Source: Lotus japonicus
Lineage: Eukaryota; Streptophyta; Magnoliopsida; Fabales; Fabaceae
Assembly (NCBI RefSeq): GCF_012489685.1
Contig: NC_080045.1
Coordinates: forward strand, 7,837,648-7,901,647
Length of the DNA stretch: 64,000 bases
Direction of reading: 5' to 3'
Part shown: one piece after another, positions 56,828 through 64,000 of the stretch
Layout of the letters: each line of letters begins with the position of its first letter
How positions within the stretch are numbered: the first letter of the stretch is position 1
Program-made: the position numbers and the translations under genes
Notes under the pieces: model-generated
Told to the model about the DNA's origin: nothing
Databases searched by the model: none
The model's input: the letters and a program-made list of their open reading frames with translations, nothing else

Positions 56828-58515
56828 ATCTCCCACTTATATCATTTTCATGAGTATGGTCACCATATAAATTAATTGCACTTCGCATCCCTAACGAAAA
56901 CCTTCGTTTGCAGAAATGATTTTCTGTGCAGATTCCATCGAAAAACTAATGGAAAAGATGACATGGAATTTTTTAATAATATTTTAATTGAAATTTTTAA
57001 TTTTTTAACTGAATCAGGTTTCACTTGTTGCAATTTTTGTTTCTCTCCCTCAACCATCACTCCTCATTCTCTCGTCCGCTAGAAACTCATCTTAAAACAC
57101 AGAAACTCATCTATAAACGCAAAAATTCATGAATCATCTTCCTCATCCTTCTCCCTCACCCAAACATGTTCCCGATTCAGTAACAACACCACAACATAGA
57201 AATACTTTTCATCAAACCCTAGTAATGTTGCCTATTCTTCTAGGTATAAAAAAAGTGAAAGTTACCTGACTAAAGAGATAGCAAACTCAATTTGTTTTGT
57301 AAACAAAACATTAACTTGGTTATATAATGACGAATACAACTGAGAAGACACACAAAAGTTTGTAATGTAATCACTTCCGCATCTGAGGGAGAAACCCATA
57401 TCTTTCACATTCGAAGAGAATGAGACGAAGACTTAACAACGATATCCTTGTTGTTTACCTAGACGCAAGAACAGATGGTTGTAATTTAATCATTGTTTCC
57501 CCATATTCTTCTTCTTCCCTTTGCACTTCTAGTATCACCATGCTTCTGCTTAATATTTTTCTTCTTCCATAACATATATCCTTGCTTCGGTCGAATGCTT
57601 TTTAGGGTTTGTAGAGATGAACGAGAAAGAGGAACTTGACTCGAGGACAAGATGCGACGAATAAGCAAGAGAACCTCAATCTCAATGATAAGGGAAGCAC
57701 ATAAGGGTCCAAATATAAAACGATCGAAAACCTAGAAAACCCATAGCCATAATTGTCGTCACAATCTTTTTTGCTTGAAAACCTAGAAAACACCCCACAT
57801 ATCTTGCAAAAAATGGTTCATCGAAGTAGTAGGGTTCATATCAAAGTGATCAAATGTGGGTTGGGGCTCATGAAGAGGTGTTTCGATTCAAGAAGGGGTT
57901 GGGGCGCAACGATTCAGTAAGGGGGTAGTTGGGGATTCAACCAAAGAAAGAGAAGTGTCCCATTAGGTGGAGGGTATGAAGAAGAAGGGGTTGGGTAGGA
58001 ATACAAATGGGTTGTGGAAGGAGAAGGATCAGGGAATGATAAAGAAGAGTTCAAAGGTAAGGGATTGAGAATGATATGTGGAAGAAGGCGATGGAAAGAG
58101 ATAGAAAGACCAGAAGTTTCAATGATAACTATGATTTGAATAAGATTAAACAGAGAGTGTGGTATTCAAGTTAATGGGTTCTATAAGCTGAGTTTTTCTA
58201 TTTTATAAGGAGGAGGAAGATGATTCTAGAAATTGAGTGGTGATAGGTTACGAATGAGGAGGAGAAGTGGTGGTTGAGGAAGAGGGACCAAGATTGCAAT
58301 GAGCGAAACCTGATTGAATTAAAAAAAAATTCAATTAAAATATTGTAAAAATTCCACGTTAGGTTTTGCGTTAGTTTTCAGATGGAATATCGACGGAAAA
58401 TAATTACTGCAAAATGAGGCTTTCATTACGGACCCGAAGTGCAAATTGATTTTTCTGGGGGATCAAAATGATGAAAATTAATGGTATAAGTGGCGGATAA
58501 ATGTGCAATTAATAT
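56828..58515. mobile_element. Probable Mutator-like element with long inverted ends
   Basis: About 150 bp at the left (cccacttatatca, then ttgcacttcgcatcc, then gattttctgtgcag, then gattccatc) recur in inverted order at the right end (58360-58510) with many mismatches. The inner 57120-58320 lacks a transposase and has asymmetric gene-like composition, so this may be a gene-capturing element. I could not fix a 9-bp TSD, so the exact ends are approximate. Confidence 0.55.
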
Positions 58516-58709
58516 GTATGGAATATATCTAGTAAGAGGAATGTTTTTTATATGAGAATTAGAGGAACTATTTTTGCCGTCAGATTCAAATTAGTGGCTC
58601 AGATTAAATTTTAATTTTTAAACTTGATGTGCTTTCTTCCTTGAGAATAAACTATATAAGAAAAGTTTATTGTGGGTACAACCAATTGGAATTTTTATTT
58701 TTAATAAAC

Positions 58710-59493
58710 ATGGGTTAATTTTTTTGGATAAGCAAAATTGTATTGATAGGAAGTACAAGGGGTACATCAATCCCGAAACAAAGAAAAGAAAACAAGAAAA
58801 GAAAAAGCAGAGGCCCTACCAGGGCACTACACAGAAGAAACAAGGGAATCAAGAGTTCAACAAACAACTCAAGACCGGTAGCAGCAAAAGAAAGAAGAAA
58901 ACATCCCTTAGTTGCTGCAACACTTAACTCTGGACACAAACCAAGCTTCTACTAAGGCACTAGAGCAACGTTGGGAACAAAGAGGGATGGATCTGCTAGT
59001 CATACAAAGAGCACCTGAAACCATTTGCTTTCTCCCTCAGCCAGGTCTAAGATTTAAATTGTATAAGATCTAGGGCCTTGTCGGTTACTGCTCTGCCTCA
59101 TTTGAAGACGCATTCGTTGCACATAGTCCAAATCGTCCAGATCACAAAGACTCAAATTTCCCAAGCTCCCTTCTCTTGTTTCTTCGACCAACAAGAAAAC
59201 ACATGCTAGAGGAAGTGAGAACGTCCATCGTTGGGGATAACAGAGGGGAAGCCCATCCATTTATAGATTGTCATCCACACATTCCAAGCAAATGCACAAG
59301 AGAAGAGAAGATGGGATGAGGATTCCACAAATTGTGAGCACAAGGGGAACAACGAGTCTACAATATTTTGAATCACCCTTCTCCTCCTAACATTGGCACG
59401 CGAAGGGATTCTGTCATGGATTACCCTCCACGCCAAGGCGATTGCGTTTGAAGGTGTTGGGATGCTCCATAATGCCTCGAAGACCTTATCACC
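58710..59493 (-). pseudogene. LINE (non-LTR retrotransposon) 3' fragment
   Basis: On the minus strand, 59505-59206 encodes a zinc-binding reverse-transcriptase-associated domain: ALWSIPTPSNAIALAWRV, then RIPSRANVRRRR, then LFPLC and SSSHLLFSC. The first metal-binding Cys is replaced by Phe. The 58939-58715 part ends in the hydrophobic tail LVLPINTILLIQKN common at L1-type ends, followed by a T-run on the plus strand (the A tail of the LINE). A Ty1/copia element interrupts it at 59494, and the upstream reverse transcriptase is not in the window. Confidence 0.75.
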
Positions 59494-59710
59494 TGTTAGA
59501 AACAATGAATTGATTGAATGATTCTTCTTAGATTCAATGCTTGAAGATTACAGTTTTTATACAAGTTCCTAATCAGTGAAAGATAAAGAAAAACTAACTA
59601 ACTGAACTCTAACAAACTCTAACTAACTGTAACTAACTGCTAACAAACTAACAAACTCTAACTGACTTGACTTGTGAGTCAAGTTTCTAATTTAAATTAC
59701 AATAATTCCA
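59494..59710 (-). repeat. 3' LTR of a second Ty1/copia element
   Basis: A 217-bp LTR from tgttagaaac to aattcca, containing many taactaactg-like repeats. It is followed on the element side by a polypurine tract. The flank tcacc (59489-59493) would be the TSD; its partner is outside the window. Confidence 0.8.
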
Positions 59711-59724
59711 ATACCCTCCCTCAA
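59711..59724 (-). other. Polypurine tract of the second copia element
   Basis: On the minus strand the sequence is ttgagggagggtat, next to the LTR. Confidence 0.75.
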
Positions 59725-62700
59725 ATTGAGGCATATATGTCTCTAAGACTCAGTTTGGAAACAAGATGATTGAACTGCGTTGGATGAAGAAGTGCTTTAG
59801 TATGCAGATCTGCAAGTTGGGCAGTAGTTGGAATTGGCATGAGTTTGATGATCCCTTGTTGAATTTTCTCCCTAACCAAGTGGCAATCAATTTCTATATG
59901 CTTAGTCCGCTCATGAAATGTGGGGTTCTGAGCTATATGAATGGCCGACAAGTTATCACAGTAAAGAGCTACAGGAGACAACATAGGATGATGTAAATCT
60001 TTCATCAGATAAAGTAGCCACTGTATTTCACAGGTTGTGGATGCTATTGCTCGATATTCAGCTTCAGATGAGGATCTGGAAATAGTACTTTGCTTCTTGG
60101 ATTTCCAGCTAATTAAGGAAGTACCATAAAAGATGTTGAAACCTGTGATTGACCTTCGAGTATCAACACATGATGCCCAATCAGAATCACAAAACGCTGT
60201 AAGTGTATGTGCTGAAGTCGAAGAAAAGAATAAGCCCTGACCAGGATGTTGTTTGATATAGCGAAGAACTCTAAGTGCAGCATCATGATGCTCTGTCATA
60301 GGATTAGATAAGAACTGACTAAGAGTGCTCACAGCAAAACACAGATCAGGTCTTGTGTTTGTGAGATAGAGTAGCCGACCAATCAACCTTCGATAAGCAA
60401 GAATGTCTGAACAAGGTTGGCCCGAGCTAGCTGAAAACTTGGTTCCTGGTGTCATTGGAGTAGCAACTGGTTGACTTGCTAACAGGCCTGCATCATCAAT
60501 CAGCTCTAGGGCATATTTCCTTTGTGACAAGACTAAACCTTCCTTGGATCTTGCTACTTCAATACCAAGGAAAAACTTGAGAGCTCCAAGGTCTTTGATC
60601 TTGAATTGTTGATCCAAAATATGTTTGACATGTTGTATTTCTTCAAGATCATCTCCAGTCAATACTATATCATCAACATAGACAAGCAAGATGGTAAGGT
60701 GGTTGGCTGTGTGCTTAACAAACAAGGAATAATCTGACTTGGATCGTGTGTAACCAAGTGAGATCAAAGAGGATGTAAGCTTGGAATTCCACTGTCTGCT
60801 AGCCTACTTTAGCCCATATAGAGACTTGACCAACTTACAAACTTGACCAGAATGACTTGGCTTATATCCTGGTGGAAGAGACATGTAGACCTCTTCATCT
60901 AAATGTCCATGCAGAAATGCATTATTAACATCCAGCTGTTGCAAGTGCCAGTTATGTGATGCTGCCATAGCAAGAACTAATCTCACTGTGGTCATCTTAA
61001 CCAGTGGTGAAAAAGTCTCAAAATAATCAAGACCATGCTGTTGAGTGTAACCCTTGGCTACTAACCGAGCTTTGTACCTTTCAATGCTCCCATCTGCATG
61101 TCTCTTGATCTTAAAAACCCATTTGCAACCAATAGGTGTTTCCCAGGTGGTAAATCAGTTAGAACCCAAGTCTGAGTATTTTCTAGAGCAGTAATTTCAA
61201 GGTCCATGGCATTTCTCCAACATTCATGCTTCACTGCTTGATTATATGTATGAGGTTCAACTTCCTGAGAAACAGCTAAAGCAAACCTTCTATGTGATGG
61301 TGAGAGTGTGTGATAGGATATGTAATCTGAAATAGGATAAGAGACACCTGAAGAGGAAGAGGCCTGAGAAGAAGTATGAGCTATGTTACAATGATAATCT
61401 TGGAGATAAGAAGGTTTTTGTGTTTGTCTAGTGGAATGTCTCAAGGCTGGTGGCTGTGGTAACAAGGGTGATGAAAAGGGTGAAGAAATGATGGTAGTAT
61501 CTGGCTCGAGTTGAGCTGGCTGTGGGGGAGTGAAATCATCTGAGGAAGAACTAAGATCAGTAGGGAGTGAGGGAACAGGGAACAAAGAAGATAGTGATAC
61601 TGTGTCAGTTGCTTGAAAAGGAAAAACATTTTCATAAAAAATGACATTTCTTGAAAGAAAAACTTCTCTAGTGTTCAAATCAAACAAAAGATATCCCTTG
61701 ACCCCTTCTTTCTGTCCTAGAACAATGCATTTCCTAGCTCTTGGTTGAAACTTTGTTCTATGTGCAGTAAGGGAAGTAGCATAACATAAAGAACCAAAAA
61801 CCCGTAAGTGTTCAATGTCTGGTTTCAGGTTATGCAAAATGATGAAAGGAGATGAGTAAGATAAAACCTTGCTTGGTAAAAGATTCATTAAGTATACTGC
61901 ATGAATCACAGCAAAAGACCAAAATTCAAGGGTCAAGTTAGATTGCAGCATAAGAGCCCTAGCAATATTCAGGATGTGCTGATGTTTTCTCTCCACAACA
62001 CCATTTTGTTGTGGAGTTTCAACACAAGATAATTGGTGTTGAATTCCATGCTGTGAATAAAAATCAGTCATGGCAAATTCAACCCCATTATCTGATCTCA
62101 CTATTTTAACAAGAGATCCATACTGTCTCTGTGCATAAAGGATAAAAGTTTGTAATGCAGCCCGAGCCTCTGATTTTGCTTTCATTAATTTTATCCAAGT
62201 AAACCTAGACTTATCATCTACAATTGTGAGGAGATATTTGGCTCCTGTAATAGATGCAACACTGTATGGTCCCCAAATATCTACATGCAACAATTCCAAA
62301 ACAGTTCCAGAAATAGTATGGCTCAAAGAAAAAGATAATCTTTTTTGTTTAGCAAAATGACAAGTATCACAATTCTTACATGGAGAAGTAGTAATAGCAG
62401 GGTACATTTGTTGCAAAGAAATATAACAAGGCTGAGATGGATGTCCTAACCTATGATGCCATATATTTGGCAACTTATTAGAAGAAGAAACAGTACTCAT
62501 GTTTACAGAATGGAAAGTATGAAGTGGTTTGAAACTAGTAATAGGTGGAAGCTCCATGATGTATAGCCCATCCTTGATCTCAGCTCTCCCAATCATCTTC
62601 AAAGTGGTCTTGTCCTGAATCAAACACAAGGAATCAGTGAAAATCAATCTATGATTTAGTACTTTGGTAAGCTTGTGTATAGAAACAAGATTGACAGAAA

Positions 62701-64000
62701 ATTCAGGTACATAGAGAACATTATGTAAAGTCAGGGTAGGTGAAAGAAATACTGTCCCTAAATGGTTTGCAATAGCATGAGCTCCATTAGGCAAAGATAC
62801 AGGTACAGGTTTGATTGAGTAGTAAGAAGAAAAGAAAGATAAGGAAGAAGCAATGTGATCAGTGGCACCTGAATCCATGATCCATTGAGAATTGACCATA
62901 TCTATGTTATTAGCAATAACATTGTGACTACTGACAAGGTTGGAAGCAGCAATAGGCTTAAGGTTGGGGGCTTGTGAAACTGCAGTGGGCTTAGATTGAG
63001 GAAGTAATGCCAGTAAACCTTGAAGTTGTTCTCTTGTCAGCTCAAGACTTGAAGAAGGAGGTTCATCTTGATCTGAAGAAGAATGTGAATCACCTCCTGA
63101 AGTTGTAATGTAAGCCTTCTTTGGCTTATAACCATTTGGAAAGTTGGAAGGATAGCCATGCTTAAGGAAGCATGTTTCAACAGTGTGATTCTGCCTTCCA
63201 CAGTGTGTGCACAACCTCTGCACATTGGATTTACTTGAAGAATACTGAGAATTCGACCTTCCCCTGTTGGAATTAGAATATGTGCCTTGTGTATTCCCAG
63301 TATGAACTGCCATAGCTGCTGGCTCAGGAAGTACTCCAATGCCTAAGTGTCTTTCTTGTTGTATTATCATAGAGAAAATCTTAGACAAAGTTGGCAAAGG
63401 TTCCATCAACAAAATCTGAGATCTAGCAACAGCAAAATTATCATTCAAACCTCTAAGGAAACACAGCACACAATCATTTTCCCTATATTGCTTGAAGATT
63501 TTCACAGCCTCACAACAGCACGCATGAGGGGAAACACATACAGGAATTGGCCGATAATTGCATAGTTCATCCCACAGAATCTTCATCTTGGTGTAGTAAG
63601 CAGTAATAGACAAATCACCTTGATTTAGAGAATACAATTCATGATGCAGGTGAGAAATTCTTACCGAATCTCCCTGCGAGAAACGATCTTTCAGATCTTG
63701 CCAAGCTCCAGAAGCTGTGTCAATCCAGATGATGCTAGTTGCTATCTCTGGAGAAACCGAATGATTAATCCACGAAAGCACAAGATTATTGCAGCGCTTC
63801 CAAGCTGAAAGCATAGGATCATCATCGGAGAGCTTTGCAATCGAACCATCAGCGAAACCAAACTTATTCTTCATCTGCAATGACATCGCCATTGCACGAG
63901 CCCAGCCATGGTAATTGCTCCCATCAAGAACTGGAGAAACGAGAACAAGTGAGGGATTCTCGTTTGGATGAATGTAGTAATCGTGAGTCGAGTCTGTCAA
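59721..64000 (-). pseudogene. Ty1/copia gag-pol, partial at the window edge and broken
   Basis: The frame enters at the right edge, so the true start lies outside. Gag has the copia N-terminal block (YYIHPNENPSLVLVSP and LDGSNYHGWARAM) and a zinc knuckle (CTHCGRQNHTVETC, near 63210). Protease WIMDSGATDH (near 62880), integrase HHRLGHPS and CDTCHFAKQ, then the core from LLHVDIWGPYS to PQQNGVVERKHQ (62300-61990) follow. Reverse transcriptase has LVYVDDIVLTG (60690-60660), and RNase H has FCDSDWASCVD and LYCDNLSAIHIAQNP. A frameshift lies near 61140 at the start of reverse transcriptase, and a stop at 60804-60806 replaces a Gln codon. There is no envelope-like ORF. It is clearly a different lineage from the SIRE-like element. 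Confidence 0.92.

Overview
This is plant nuclear DNA from a legume. The evidence is a complete four-exon leghemoglobin gene (38630-40122, minus strand) beside a complete ten-exon ACL5-type thermospermine synthase gene (29461-35139, plus strand). Everything else I can identify is transposon-derived or fragmentary. The leghemoglobin looks most like Lotus leghemoglobins as I remember them, so Lotus is my best guess for the genus; this is unchecked.

Layout. From 1 to 6.4 kb there are small elements: a decayed CACTA-like end, a Stowaway MITE, a tRNA-derived SINE, a TRIM element with two LTRs and a primer site, and two hAT-type elements with perfect 8-bp target-site duplications (TSDs). From 6383 to 20338 lies a solo LTR with a perfect 5-bp TSD. 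It is split by a nested 11.5-kb Ty3/gypsy element that resembles the Tekay/Del chromovirus lineage and has 3.5-kb LTRs. From 20.3 to 29.2 kb come an ABCF/GCN-type gene fragment, a GGT-rich MITE, a plastid 23S rRNA insertion (NUPT), a gypsy LTR remnant interrupted by a hAT element, and several MITEs.

The two genes occupy 29.3-40.2 kb, are convergent and lie 3.5 kb apart. Introns of both carry MITEs. Two SINEs with 12-bp TSDs lie upstream of the leghemoglobin promoter.

From 41271 to 56540 lies a CACTA transposon with 12-bp terminal repeats, a TAA TSD and subterminal repeats. It carries captured exons of a receptor-like kinase. A 12.07-kb Ty1/copia SIRE/Maximus-like element (43066-55138, minus orientation, TSD caatg) sits in an intron of the captured gene. 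Its LTRs are almost identical, its gag-pol is heavily broken, its 3-kb envelope-like ORF is open, and it carries a compact antisense coiled-coil gene with its own TATA box and polyadenylation signal.

From 56.8 kb to the end there are a probable Mutator-like element, the 3' end of a LINE, and a second, unrelated Ty1/copia element inserted in that LINE and running off the window edge.

How it works together: ACL5 (vascular polyamine synthesis) and leghemoglobin (oxygen buffering in nodules) are independent host genes. The rest records repeated insertion, several layers deep, that can be ordered in time from the nesting and the TSDs. The observations most worth follow-up are the antisense gene and intact envelope-like ORF in the SIRE-like element, and the kinase exons carried by the CACTA element.
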